From Eutreptiella sp. 'Long Island Sound 2002' (lineage: Eukaryota > Euglenozoa > Euglenophyceae > Eutreptiales > Eutreptiaceae), in assembly GCA_964036045.1 (NCBI GenBank), contig OZ038384.1, forward strand, positions 53,272,385 to 53,336,384: a stretch of 64,000 nucleotides of DNA. The letters are read 5' to 3'. Within the stretch, counting starts at the first letter, position 1. Each line of letters opens with the position of its first letter. The notes below the pieces were generated by a model. The model searched no databases. It was not told the origin of the DNA and saw only the letters and a program-made list of their open reading frames with translations. The position numbers were made by a program, and so were the translations under genes. Positions 21,630 to 32,820 of this stretch are shown here, one piece after another.

Positions 21630-22440
21630 CAGCCGATCTCGGGGGGGGGGGAGAAGGGAGGGAGTTTCTTCATTTTAACAACTTTCTGCATTGAGACGTC
21701 AAGCGAGAAAGTGAAGCACACTGGAGCATGCCCAGGGAGTGAATAAGACTTCAGCGCCGCGACATCAGTCAATGTGCCCGCTTGCGCTGGGGTGACCAGG
21801 AGGCCGTCAATGCGGTTGGGGGGTTTGCCTGCCGTCGTGAAGCCACATGCACATGGTGTGCCATGGAGAACGCTAAAAGTGCGGTCGGCATCCACCAGCC
21901 AGCCGTCTGCCAGCGCCGTCAGGAGCGCGGCGGGAACTTTGTGCAACAGGTCAAAATTGGAATTTGCGTCCGTTAGCAGGATGCATCCAGCATTGCCTAG
22001 TTTGCTCATATAGCAGACCACCTGCTCCCAGAACTCCTGGTTCAAAAACTCGTTGCCTGGGATGCCATAGGCCACACATATGTTTAGCACACAGTGCCCT
22101 GCACCGATTCCTGCCCGTGTGTGTAGCCAGCGCCCTGAATGCCACAGCCTGCAGGCAATTGGGTCGTCTGGATCTGGTTCAACCTTGCGGACACTCGAGC
22201 CCTTCCTGAACAAAAGTCCCACCCCTCCTTGGGGAGCTCCCCAGATGCCCCCTGTTGGGGAGCCCAGGGGTTTTCCCCAGTAGCATTCCCAGCCCCATTC
22301 TTTTGCAATTGCCCTCATGCAGCGTTGCCCAGCCTCAGTGAGCCGGGTTTCTTCCATTCCAATCACATCTGCCTGAAAATTGAATACGTCCTCGTGATGG
22401 ACGCGCAAAGAGGTAACGTTTGTCTGAACGAATTTCAGAG
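21629..22440 (-). pseudogene. LINE-A apurinic-type endonuclease
   Basis: Endonuclease/exonuclease/phosphatase motifs are in order: FVQTNVTSL (Asn), VIGMEETRL (Glu), LNICVAYGIPG (Tyr), ILLTDANSNF (Asp/Asn), NRIDGLLV (Asp) and LPGHAPVCF (terminal His; SDH in most relatives). This domain nicks the target DNA to prime reverse transcription. The frame begins upstream of the first in-frame Met, so it is read either after a shift from the ATG at about 22,463 or as part of a fusion. It ends at the G run near 21,645, where reading passes to the linker frame. Confidence 0.8.
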
Positions 22441-22482
22441 GACCTGTAACTCAGTGCCATCTTCCAGGGGGGGGAGGGGGGG

Positions 22483-24281
22483 TCAGAGAATGCTCTCATC
22501 CTCCTCTGCCGCGGGGGCTCCTGCAGGTGAGTCCTCCATTTCTTCATCATCAGGCAAGACACACCCCAGGACCGCAGGGAGCGTCGTGTTTTTCCCCACC
22601 GGGGTGTATGAGGGGCCAGTGGATTTACGCAGACATAGGTGCCACCTACGGACAGGCGTCCGTGAATCCTTCGCCGGTGCAGTGCAGCCCTCCCAGTCTG
22701 GGGGGACTCCCGTAAGATCCATATCAAACGCAGGGTTGATCAGCCCACTGTGCTTCAGGTGTTGACATCGTTGCACTTTGACAGTGTCAGCGCCGAAAAC
22801 GCGGTCAGCCTCCCTTTGGGCCGCAGACTGCGACCCTGAGACAAGGCCCATAGAAATACCATAGCCTCTCACTCTCACTCGTGTCACGGGGGGGGGGGGT
22901 GAGTTGTATGCCCAACAGTCCTGCGATTTCCTCCCTGGTTTCGGGCAAGAGAGCCCCCCCCCATACTCGTACCCCGAGTCTGTCGTCCTTGTCCCCTGCC
23001 ATGAGGCCTGCGAACCAAGGCTGCTTGCTTAATCTACGCCACTGCTCCGAAATGGAGCGCTTGTTGGATGGAGGGAGCTTGACCCATACCATGTTGGCCT
23101 TCAGGTCATCGACATCGATGGTTTTGCTCATGAACAACCCGTATTCCAGGCCGACGATTTTGCCACTGCTGCAGAGCACCTGCTTAGCCATGGGCGCTGG
23201 TAGCACCACCGTGACTTCATACTTGCTGCCCCTCTTGCCCACTTGCATGGGTGGGGGACTGGTGAGTGCCGGCCGGAGTAGGGGGGCCGTCAGCTCCCAG
23301 CACGTGTTTTCAGCCCAGCGGGATGCCTTGACTTTGGTGTTGTCCTGTCCCGCGCGCAGTGCGGAAGGGTCTAGGCAGCACACTATCCGAATGGCAGCCT
23401 TGTCCTGAGGTAGCACTTCTGGCTCCGTGTCCTGTCCTTCGACGCCGTCTTTGGGTCCCTCCCAGCAAAGCAGGATGGAGTGCTCAAGTGGGATCACAGT
23501 CACATCCGGGTCTCTCTTGACTTCCCAAGACATACGTTTGGTAACGACTATGATGCTGAGAACGAAATCCTTGACATGCAAGCATTCTCGTGAACTGCCA
23601 AGCGCTGCCAGTATGCCTGGCACATTGACCACTCCCCGTCTGCAGTTTGTCGCTAGCACGTGTGCGCTGACGCTCTGGATGCTGTCATATTTTGTTAAGG
23701 CCTGTGCTGCTATTGCGTGCGCTTCCGCCAGCGGTTGCCCCACAAGCAAAACGTGTTCGAAGGCCTTTGCGGTGGCCTCTGTGACCTTCCAATCATGGAC
23801 AGGCTTGTTTGCACCTATCTGTTGCAAAGACTTGAGTGCAGTCTTCTGCTCTCCCTGGAAAATGCGGCGTCCTTGGACCACAGTGAAGCCGTGTTTGCCC
23901 TCAATTTCATGCACCGCAGTGGCTGTTGGCTGCAGTGGTTCTCCCAGGTCTGGGACATCCTGTACGACAAGACGGCTCTGTGTTTTCATCCTCCGAGTGA
24001 GGGCCGCGCGATAGGGGGACTGTTGCTCGTCCACCACGGTCTGCTCTTTTGGGGGCACCGATTTTACCCTCTGCCGCTTGTAGTGCTGCGCGCAACTCGC
24101 GGATCGTGCCACGTAGCTCCCGGATGACGCCAAGGAGTTGCTCTTCCCGTGCAGTAGTCGTTTTCGCCGGCGGCGCTAGATCCTTCTTCCCACTGAGAAG
24201 TGGTGCGATGGCTGCGGCCAGAGCTTCCAGGAGCTCTGGTTTACGTAGCGCTTCCAAAATTTCATGGGTAAGTCCCGACAT
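22483..24281 (-). pseudogene. LINE-A ORF1 protein
   Basis: The start is taken at ATG 24,279-24,281 (MSGLTHEILEALRKPELL). Residues 35-75 are heptad-like (LLGVIRELRGTIRELRAAL), a probable coiled coil for trimerisation. A shift near 24,060 leads into a 440-codon frame with no recognised domain. A second shift at the C run near 22,900 leads to the end at 22,483 (PDDEEMED acidic tail, TGA). ORF1 proteins of LINEs bind element RNA and form the ribonucleoprotein. Assignment rests on position and the coiled coil, not on sequence identity. Confidence 0.6.
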
Positions 24282-24438
24282 TTTGTATGACCCGTGGGGT
24301 CGTGCCAAGCAGGGTTTTCACCAGCCCAGGGAGAGGCAGAAGCAGCCCGTGTGATGACAGGGTCACCGAGGATCGCGCCTGTTTGGCTTTCGGTTGGGTA
24401 TGCAGTGTCACCAGCTGGCAGGCACCAAACAAAACACC

Positions 24439-24460
24439 TGTGTGTGTGTGTGTGTGTGTG
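24439..24460. repeat. (TG)n microsatellite at the 5' end of LINE-A
   Basis: Eleven TG dinucleotides directly outside the LINE-A 5' region, matching the GT tract at its other end. Confidence 0.9.
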
Positions 24461-25033
24461 CATTTGTCCATGGAGCCTAGGCCTTGGCTTGGAAGGCTAT
24501 TTCATCTTTAGCCCTATGCCCCAGTGGGACCACACGTGGTAAAGAGCCTTCGGCGCTGCTACAGCTAGAGGCTCCACCGTTGACCGTGGTTAACATTGCT
24601 CCGTGGTTGCTCAATGCTCTCTGCTTCTGGGTGGCACGTGCGTGTTGCGTTGCATGCTGTACACCATGGGGTGATGTCGCAGGGGGGAGCCCTGCTTCAT
24701 CTAGAAGGGAGGGGTCGCCATTCACCCTGGTGAGCTTGGGAGCGCCCTACAAATTTTGATAAGCTCTGGTGAGGGAGCTGTCATCCCGCCCCTAATGCTC
24801 CCTAAAAGTACCATTGATAGATCCTAGCTAGCATGGTTATCATAGCTATCATCCGCACCGCATCCCATTGATTGTGCACCCGGGGTCATTGGCGTGGTGA
24901 TGTCAAGGAATCCACCATTGATGGGTATTTCTTGTGAATGTGAGGCTTTGGTCATCTATTCTGCTTTGAGGAAGGGGTCAGGCCCCGGTGCTACTGGTTT
25001 GGAAGTGCTGCAATGCAGCAGAACATTCACGAA
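24461..25033. other. No gene seen
   Basis: Short frames only. Nothing repeated or motif-bearing was recognised. Confidence 0.5.
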
Positions 25034-25670
25034 CTATGACGGTTTGCCTATGCCAAGGGGGGCATTCGGTAGCTGAGTATCCGTTGCTTCCTGGCCCCTG
25101 CCGGTGTAGTATCCCCTGAGGCCCTCGAGTGCATGGCATCCCCTGCCACCAAACCCTCCCCTGCCCCCCTGGGGGGGGGGGGGGTTAGTCGGTTCTGGTT
25201 CGCGTTGTAATCCTGTTGTCTGTTTACCATTGTGTACAGCACAAATGAAGATGTGTCTAGCAAACCCTCTAACATGTGTAGCATCTTCTATGGGAATGCC
25301 GCCATATGTGTGCAAGCCCTCAAGGATGTAGGGGAAGATGGCTTCAATTTCAGGTGTGCAAACGGCACGCGGTTTACTCAACTTTGGGATTGATGTCGGT
25401 GTCTTGATGAACAACCCTTGGTGCAAACACTTAGGGACCTCAACAGGATCTTGCAATAGCTCCTCAAGCTCGTCGGTAAGCCCCTGCGGAACAGAGAAAT
25501 AAAAACAGCGAACACAACACCAAACAACTCGTGGAACGTTTGTTTGTGCACCACAACAAGCCGGTATGGGAAGGATTTTGATATTCGCTTGAATGTGTTC
25601 TACATTTGGGATAGCTCCATCGGTTTGTGCATTGTGTTCTGAGACAACGGCTCTGCGGCGGCTTCAATTG
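25034..25670 (-). CDS. Unrecognised spliced gene fragment
   Basis: The minus strand is open from about 25,670 to 25,034. A 45-nt segment at 25,484-25,528 has GTTGTTTGG at its start and a pyrimidine tract plus TTCCGCAG at its end, so it reads as an intron of in-frame length. Removing it joins CCGAQTNVPR to GLTDELEELLQDPVEVPK. Further on is ATHVRGFARHIFICAVHNGK, then a Pro run encoded by the C tract at 25,171-25,186. No initiator Met is in frame. I know no family with these motifs; a transposon protein is possible. Confidence 0.4.
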
Positions 25671-25689
25671 CGTTAGCATACATCAATAA

Positions 25690-26130
25690 TCGCCGCAACT
25701 CTGCAAAAATTGTTGCAGTCTCTTCCTGTTTTCCCGGGACAAAAATTGGCATGATGTCGTTATGTTTCAAATATTACGGAGCACAACCCCCTTTAAGTCT
25801 TGTGAAAAGAGGGCACTGTTGCAATACCTATGGGTGGTGGTGTTGGGGGGGGGGGTGTTTACCATGCCGCCATGCATTTCACAAACATGGTGGTAGATGG
25901 ATGCCAACGTTTGTTGCATTATGCTTCATGTTCTTTGCACCTGCATCTTTTTTCCCGATCTTCTTCGATAATTGACAAGGAGACCCCCGTTCCAAATTAT
26001 TAGCATGCTCCTTCTTAACAAAAATGCTGCCACCGAATGCTTTAAAAAGAGGGACTTCCATTCTTGTTCGAAGATAGGACAAAGATAGGACAAATGAACA
26101 ACCCAAACCCCTGAAAAAATGGAGGGAAAA
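25690..26130 (-). CDS. Possible upstream exons of the 25-kb gene
   Basis: Two short protein-like stretches precede the 25-kb fragment. About 26,100-25,915 encodes FGGSIFVKKEHANNLERG and LSKKIGKKDAGAKNM. About 25,755-25,666 encodes EETATIFAELRRLLMYANAI after a GGAAAACAG acceptor-like site. Between them lies a C-run segment that could be intronic. The linkage is inferred from strand and spacing only. Confidence 0.25.
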
Positions 26131-27589
26131 TGGAGTACCTGCACACAAAATGCCCCTTTGTGGCCTATGATACATTCCCGGCAAAAAGTGGGACCTTTGT
26201 GACAAAGGGCCATTGACAAAGCGTACACAAAACCTGCCAAAAACATACAAAAAAGGGAAAAATTGCTAGGTGCACTAGCCGACTGGAAAAAAAAAGGGAA
26301 TTCAGGGACTAGCTGACATTGGCTGATTTTTGGGCTAACAGCGATGCTTGAAAACTTTGTTTGCTGTTCTGGTGCCGCATGAGTTCAAGGTGCGGACATG
26401 AGCTATGAACAAAGAAGACCTGGTTAGGCGATTGCCTAGCGTATGTGCAACCACTGAAACGACAGCCACAGACTTCATGTACGTTATGCATGTCCACAAA
26501 TGGACATCTATGGGCACGGGTGACGGCGCGTGTCGGTTGCCATGTCAATGCAGACAACGTGTGCCAAGGGAACCAGTTTCCCAAACAGTCAATTGGTCAT
26601 GGAAAGCCAACGGTTCACAGCATGCTTGAAAATTTGTTAAGAAACAAAAAATGCGCGCGGCAATAGGTATAATCTGTCACACATGAAAAAACACCATATC
26701 TTCACTTGAGCGGCTACGTTGCACATGCAACGGTGTTTGCGAATGCACAAAACAATCAATGCAATAGAATTTGGGACATTAGCGACAGGGCCTCCCCAGC
26801 GGTAGTATGGACGGGTACTCTAGCTTACCAATCCGAAGGGCAGGCCTTGACTGCGCAAAGCTACACTCACACAACCGATACTATAGTAGCTCGCATCAAA
26901 ACGGTTATATATATGTCCGAAAACCTGGGCCATGAGGCAACGGAAACTGGGTTCGCATACGCCCCCGTGTTACAGGCGCATGGTCATAACCACATTGTTC
27001 AATGTCATGCTTGCTGCACTGCGGCGTAGACCAGTTCTGTACCACACCAGGTGGTTGCTGACTGTGCATTGACTTTGCTCCTTTGAACAGTGAGGTCAGC
27101 TCGCACCCACCACCCACCCACAGTGCCGGTTAGACTCTAACCCTTGCCTTGCAGGTCGTGCCCCTGCCTTGCACTCATTCCCTGGCACGTAAGGACGTGT
27201 CGTGGTCGTGCCTCAGGGGCGCAAAAGCGCCCGTGTTGGTGCAAAGGCGTCTCAACATTTCCGCATGTGCTCGTGCTGTGAGGTAACTCAACAGTTCATT
27301 GCTGAACCGTGTGTGGCGCCTACCTTTTCGCTCGACACCATTCATGCGCATGCTGTCCACTTGTCCTTGCCCACTGGCTTCCAACTGCCTCACGTTGGCC
27401 GCACTCTCGCAGCCCCAGTCATGCTTCGGCTGCTCAACACGTGACGACGTGCCGAGCGTGTGGCTCTGGGGCGCTACGGCGCCCTGTTTTTTTCATCACT
27501 TGACTATTCCGTGCTGGCTTGGCGTCCCATACACCCTGGTCAGCTCGAACCCACCACCCTCCCTTTGCGCCGGTTAACCCCCGTCTCTT
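26131..27589. other. No supportable gene; local repeat pair
   Basis: A GGTCAGCTCGMACCCACCACCC block occurs at about 27,090 and again at about 27,538, each followed by a GCCGGTTA stretch. This is a dispersed or tandem repeat about 450 bp apart. No other structure was recognised. Confidence 0.4.
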
Positions 27590-27845
27590 GTTCTGTGGGT
27601 CTCTCTCCTACTCTCTCCCTCCCAATCTCTCTGGCTCTCTCCTGCTCTCTCTCTCCTGTTGCTCCTCTCTGTTCCTTTCCCACTGTGTTCTACCCTCTCT
27701 CTTTCTTTCTCTCTCTCTCTCCCGCCCAAAAAAGGGGGTTCGGGTCGTTCGGTGCATCTCTATCCCCCCCGGGGCTCGAACCATCCTCTACGGGACAGAA
27801 GAGGTGTGGTGTATCCACTGGGCCACGACGATTGGGTGTCTGCAC
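27590..27845 (-). repeat. tRNA-derived SINE-like element with purine-rich tail
   Basis: On the minus strand 27,845-27,765 reads TGGCCCAGTGGATACA (A-box-like) and then GGTTCGAGCCCC (a good B box). It is followed by about 130 bp of almost pure purine (pyrimidine tract 27,598-27,724 on plus). The distance between the boxes is about right for a tRNA. I infer a SINE head or tRNA pseudogene; acceptor-stem pairing was not convincing. Confidence 0.5.
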
Positions 27846-27884
27846 CATGCGCTCCAATCTTCTTCTCCTGTGTGTCACCCCCTG

Positions 27885-28420
27885 TCATGCGTATCTTCTT
27901 TCGCATGGGGGTGTGTTTAGCAGCGTGTAGAGGAACCGCACAGCGTCCCCAGGTACCGGGTCCGCCTGCCTGAAGAGCTTTCTTTGGAACAGCCGCAAGA
28001 GGTCCGCTCGGCCTGCCAGCCACACATGCATGCAATCCCCAGTTCTGCTCACCGAGGAGGGCACCCCTCTGTGTCCCTCTGCCGTCGGACAGTGGAGGAT
28101 CGCCTCCCACTGGAACGGGTGCCACTTGCCTGCACTTCTGGGTCGCCACTGGACCTGCATGTTCGCCAGAGCCTGAGACTTCACGGTCCAGTTGATCTGG
28201 ACCATCACCGAGTAGAGCTCCTGATTGCCCATCAGCAATGGTTCCCCATGGTTGTCCACAATCTCACAGTGCATCCTGGTGTCATGTGGTTGGTCCAGTC
28301 GGAGCCAGATCTGCTGGTTGCGGGCCCAGGCCATTGTGGTCAGCTCTGCTTCAACTGCTTACAGTCCTTCGATGGCAATGGCGTCCAGCTGACTCAGTGC
28401 TTGCACTTTGAAACGTTGGC
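27885..28420 (-). pseudogene. Unidentified coding-like fragment
   Basis: The frame from about 28,420 reads QERQRFKVQALSQLDAIAIEGL, then an in-frame TAA at about 28,355, then AVEAELTTMAWARNQQIWLR and about 130 further codons to 27,885. The first part is heptad-like and could be a coiled coil. There is no nucleic-acid enzyme motif. It lies downstream of LINE-B and could be a gag- or ORF1-type piece of another element; this is a guess. Confidence 0.3.
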
Positions 28421-28728
28421 GTTCTTGCTGTGGCTTGACCTTCTTTGGGCTTGGCTGCATGTGTGTGTATGGGCCATACCGCTGCTGATGTGATCCCTTC
28501 TCCTTCTGTGTCCTACCAGACGGCATAACGCCTGGGTGGCTGTCCGCGACAGGACGCGGCGTTCAGCTGCTTGGAGGTCTCCTTTGTGTGCTGCTGCTCG
28601 CTGCGACAAAACGCAGCTCGTGTGATGAAAAACTCTGCGTCAGAACACACATTTCAGACATTCATTGTTGTGCTTGGAACCTATGAAATGTCCGCACCAT
28701 TGTCCAACGGCTTCTGGCTCTGTCATTA

Positions 28729-30150
28729 TCAACCCTGTCCTGGGTTCCTGCGTTTCCTGAGCCTTCGCTTCTTGCGCCGCCGCCTGATGTCACTCACATC
28801 AGTGCTGAAGGACAGTGTGTCCGCTGCTGACAGTTCACTCAACAGCACTCCCTGGTGTGTGTGTCCCGTCCTCATTTCCTCACTTTCTGTACTGCTTGAG
28901 GAGTATGGTCCCATTCCACGTGGCGCTGGCTCCCCGGATGCTTCCCCTGTCAGTTCATCACTGTCCATGGGTACCATACCCAAGGATGACCAGAGTGCCC
29001 TGGTGCCCTCTGACTCTGATCGCGACCCTCCCCTCAAGCCTACCGTGGACTCCGACCCTGATGATGAATTTGGTGCTACATGCTGAGACCACAGTGGGCT
29101 TGAACACATGCCTTCCATGGCCAATCCATTTGCCACCTCATTTCCATGCACGTTGACATGTGCTGGGACATGTTCCCACCTGACTTCTCTTCCCGGCGTC
29201 GCCATTTCCTGGAGCAGCATTTCCCAGACTGGGACGTGGACCTGCAGTTTTCCAGATGTGGTTGTCCATCCCTTTGACTTCCAGTGTTGGGCCTTGCCAG
29301 TCGCTCCCAGCTGCAGGTACTGCGAGTCGGTGAGGATTGCCAGTTTTGGCACCCAGAATCCCCGTAAGGCTTCTACGGCTGCCCAAAGCTCTCCGCCGTT
29401 ATTTGTTTGCCTGTGGTGTGTTGGTACGTAGCCGCAGAAGCGTACCTCTGGTCCTTGATCGTCTTCCGCCGCGAACACGCCAAATCCCCCAGCCCTGCGC
29501 ATGTACTTGTGGCCCAGTCTTTTCGACGATCCGTCCGTGTACACTATCCTGTAGCCCTTCGCCACCAGTTCTGCAATCAGATCTTGCACTCCTTGTAGCA
29601 CTCCCGGGCCTGCCTGCCTCGGGCGCTTCGGGCTTGATTCCGTTGCCCATTGCCAACTGTGATTGTTGGCTGATTTCTCTTGGGTGAAGCACTCCGTGTG
29701 TGTTTGCCACCATGCATTCAATCCCCCATGTACCTGCACTTCCCCTTGTCGCGGCTGCACTCCGGTATCTCGAAGTTGTTCCAGTGATTTTTGAAAGCCT
29801 CTCCATTGTTGCCTGCGCTCCCCTGTGTAAAAACCCACCCACTCACATAGCTCCCTTAGCCATGTTGTCAGGTATGACGTGAACACCGGCGACGCTCCTG
29901 CCTTGACTTCGCATCGGTACCGCCAGTGGGCACTTCTTGCTGACCACATTGCCCAGCCTTGGTTCGTGTTCAGTAACCATTCCTTGTCGTCGGACTCCAT
30001 CATGTCTCGAACTGTGGATGTCCCGTTATCAGTTTCCACCTGGCCATAGTAGTGCTGTATAACCGCCGCCGCCGCTTTGAACATAGGGCATTCGACCATC
30101 GCGTGCTTAACCGTCTCTTTTTGTGAGCACACCGGGCACTTGTCAGTGCC
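28729..30150 (-). pseudogene. LINE-B zinc finger and RNase H domain
   Basis: It continues the RT frame after an in-frame TGA at 30,151. CPVCSQKETVKHAMVEC is a C-x2-C-x7-H-x4-C finger. RNase H follows in the middle of the segment: IVYTDGSS (Asp), NNGGELWAAVEAL (Glu), LAILTDSQYL (Asp), and WEHVPAHVNVHGNEVANGLA, where the last Asp of the usual N-x3-AD box is Asn. The final 150 codons are Ser/acidic with a Lys/Arg-rich end (RRRRKKRRLRKRR), perhaps a nuclear signal. RNase H would remove template RNA during cDNA synthesis. Confidence 0.8.
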
Positions 30151-31218
30151 TCACCTCTTGTAGACTCTTGCATGCACGGTCGGTTTGTGCCACAGCGCCT
30201 TTTGCGCAAAGTCCCGAACCCTCGGCGGTAGCTGTGCCTGTGCCAACTGTTCCCATACCTGTGGTGTTTGCGGGTCGCGGACCCCTGGCCGAGAGGCGTA
30301 AAACTGAAGCAGCCATGCCCTGGTCCAGTTTTGGGTGTGGACTGCGGGGGTATCAAACCCCCCTTGTGACGGGACTTTGTTGAGGAGTGGTCCGCCATGA
30401 TTATAGACCCCTTTCCATGTTCGAGGCAGTGCATTGAACAATCTTGCGTCCTCCAGGGATTGGAACTGACCCCACGTCAGCACCCCCTGCCGGATCAGTT
30501 TCGTGTTGTAGTAGGAGCAGTTGAACTCATTTCGGAAATACACAGAGTGCCACAACGGCAGGCGGTCCCGGTTTGCCGGGGGGGGCACCCGCGGGACTAC
30601 TCGCGGGACGTTGGAATGTGCCTTTGCCGACCATCCCAAGAACGTCAGATCAGCCGTTCGGACCATGCCCAGTTGAATATATGGAAGGTTGTCCTTGGAT
30701 GGTGTGAACCCTATGGTTGTTGCCCATGCATAGAAGGTCTCCACTGCCTTTTCTGGAAATTTGTGAAGCTCTCCCAACAGGCTGACGAACGGAGCCGCTG
30801 CCTGGTGCATAAGAAACAGCTGTGGTTCTGGTAGTGCCAGTCCCCCTTGCGTTCTTGGCCGTGACAGGATTGGTAGGGTGATTCCCCAGCTGTTGGTACC
30901 CATAGTTACGTGGTACACCAGCTTCAGTTGTCTGATCACCGAGACTGGGGCGTGGTATGCCTTGGATACCCATGCCACGGCCGGCAGGATCCATGATGTC
31001 AGCATGAATGCACGTTCGTTCATTGACAGTTGCAGCGTGGATACCACCCTAGCGCGACGGAAGGCCTCTTGCAGTGCTGGTGCAAAAGCCTGCTCTATCG
31101 TCAGCCCCCATCCTTGCTCATCTTGTTGGTGCCGAATATTCCCCAAGCGTACACCCAGATACTTGACGAAGTTTTTGACGTCCACTCCAATGTCCCGAAA
31201 GCACCTCGCCCACTCCAT
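30151..31218 (-). pseudogene. LINE-B RT thumb and post-RT region
   Basis: It is in the same frame as RT, separated only by a TGA at 31,219-31,221. It starts MEWARCFRDIGVDVKNFVKYL, and VKYLGVRLG corresponds to RT motif E. The remaining region is Trp-rich with WILPAVAWVSKAYH, as in the thumb and connection of plant-type LINE RTs. It ends with a TGA just before the zinc finger. Confidence 0.7.
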
Positions 31219-32226
31219 TCACCCACAGTTGCGAACTATCGCTGCCGTTTTGCTCACGTTGACCTTCAACCCCGAAAACAGTCCAAAACGAGACACCACT
31301 TCCCATACCCTCTTCAACAGTTGTGGGTTGGCTCGTCCATCCAAGAAGATGATGAGGTCGTATGCATACATCATGACAGTCAGCATTGGACCCAGGTCTT
31401 GTAGTGGGAAAATCACGAAGGATGCCACCAGGGAGAACAGCGCCGGGGAGAGTGGATCCCCGTGGCGCGTGCCTGCCCTCGGGTGGTGGTAGACACCTGG
31501 GACGTATCCTTTTCCAACAGAGTATCGATACGGTGCACGTAAAAGATGTAGTATCAGACGGATATACAGGAATGGTATGCACATTAGACCCAGTGCCGCC
31601 GACACCATCTCATGAGACATCGTGGGGAAAGCATTTCTGAAATCTACTGATAACGCCGCTCCTTCACTTAAGCCATCCCAGAGTGCCCGTGACCCATAGA
31701 CATGCTGGAGTATGCTTCTGTGGCGAAGGAAACGTGTTTGCTGTGACGGGATGCAGTGAAGGAGTACATCCTCTAACTGGATCGGAAGGATGTTGGTGAG
31801 CTGCTTCTGCCTTGTAGTTTGCAGTGCAGTTGGTCGGAGCGAGTCTGGTGTCTGCACCGCCTTCGTCTTGGGAATCATCGTCACCACTCCCGGGGTCCAT
31901 GTCTCCGGCATTTTGCCCACGTCGAGGAAGCGTTTCAGTGAGTCATACATTTGTGGTTCGAAGATGCCCGAGAACCTCTTGAAGAATTTTGCCGAGAAAC
32001 CATCCAATCCAGGGGAACTGTTGCTGTTCAGCCTCTTAAGGCATTCATGAACTATGTCTAGGGATAGTTGCTTGAAAAGGAGTCGACCTGCCTTGCGCAA
32101 CCGCTGTTCCAATCCTAACGACTTCAGATAGGCTACACAATCTTCTTCCGTGGATCCCGTTGGGGTGGACACTTTGTCCCAATGGTCCACCAGCTCTTTT
32201 GCCACCGCCTTTGCTCCCCGTATCGC
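31219..32226 (-). pseudogene. LINE-B reverse transcriptase
   Basis: RT landmarks are in order: NSSPGLDGFSAKFFK, VVTMIPKTKAVQTPDSLRP, QTRFLRHRSILQHV, GAALSVDFRNAFPT (motif A, first catalytic Asp), RAGTRHGDPLSPALF (motif B, GDPLSP), and TVMMYAYDLIIF (motif C). Motif C should be YADD; here the first Asp is Tyr, a GAC to TAC change, so this copy cannot polymerise as written. LKVNVSKT is motif D. An in-frame TAG at 32,227 separates it from the upstream part and a TGA at 31,219 from the thumb. Confidence 0.85.
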
Positions 32227-32820
32227 CTAGCCTGTCCTGGATACCATCTGCTGAAGTTTCTTTCGCTCCTGCAACTCCCGCATTAACCGATACAATTCGT
32301 TCCTTTGCGTTCTCAGATCCCCTGAAGTTTCCCCCGTCGTGATCAGCCCCTTGCGCTTGGAGAGTGTTTCCATGCCCGTTCTGTCACGCTGAGCCTTTTC
32401 ATACACCCCCACGAGGAGGGTGTAGGCTGTTGCCGCATCTGTTGTTGCAATCCCCAGTGATGAAAGAAATTGGTAGACCGCTGGTGCGACAGAGTCTCTC
32501 GTGGAGCCACGCAGGAACCGCAGGGCTTGTAGCTCAACGGACTGCTTTTTGTTTTTATGTTCCCTTTGATGGCTGACCGCCTTCTTTTGAATGCAGCTCA
32601 GCGCCTCTTCCCACCATTGATCTCCTGCTGACTTGATAGACTTGAGAGAGGTCTCCAGATCTTCCATTGCCTCCGAATCTTGGAGGATGGTCTCTGGGCA
32701 GTAGAATCTGGGAACTGTGTCCTCTGTGTCGAAAGACGGGGGGGTGAATTCAGCCAGGATTGCCTTGTGGTCCGAGTTGGCAGCAAACATGGGGTACACG
32801 CTGATCGCCAGCTCAGCAAG
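32227..32820 (-). pseudogene. LINE-B endonuclease end and linker
   Basis: This frame carries the last endonuclease motif, AANSDHKAILAEF (the catalytic SDH), and a linker with Lys/Arg-rich helices leading to RT. It is shifted by one base from the endonuclease frame. The shift lies near 32,818, where HTTSDL of one frame should join AELAISVYPMF of the other. Confidence 0.75.

Larger units (their letters stand above)
17358..24438 (-). mobile_element. LINE-A: near full-length non-LTR retrotransposon
   Basis: In sense order the minus strand encodes ORF1, an apurinic-type endonuclease, a pre-RT region, RT, a CCHC-type finger, a conserved carboxy-terminal region and a Cys/His-rich tail. It is followed by about 130 bp of 3' sequence. 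Both ends abut (GT)n tracts, so the target was probably a (GT)n microsatellite and any target duplication is hidden in it. No poly(A) tail is visible. Frameshifts at about 24,060, 22,900, 22,400, 21,645 and 20,780 and an in-frame TAA at 19,106 make this copy non-coding as written. Several of these coincide with G/C runs. A truncated relative lies at 56.5-57.7 kb. Confidence 0.8.

Noticed and set aside
16293-31221. TAA/TAG/TGA codons as evidence of a changed nuclear code in host genes
   Set aside because: All cases lie in transposons or broken genes. The only apparently sound host gene does not show its stop codon, so no code change can be claimed.
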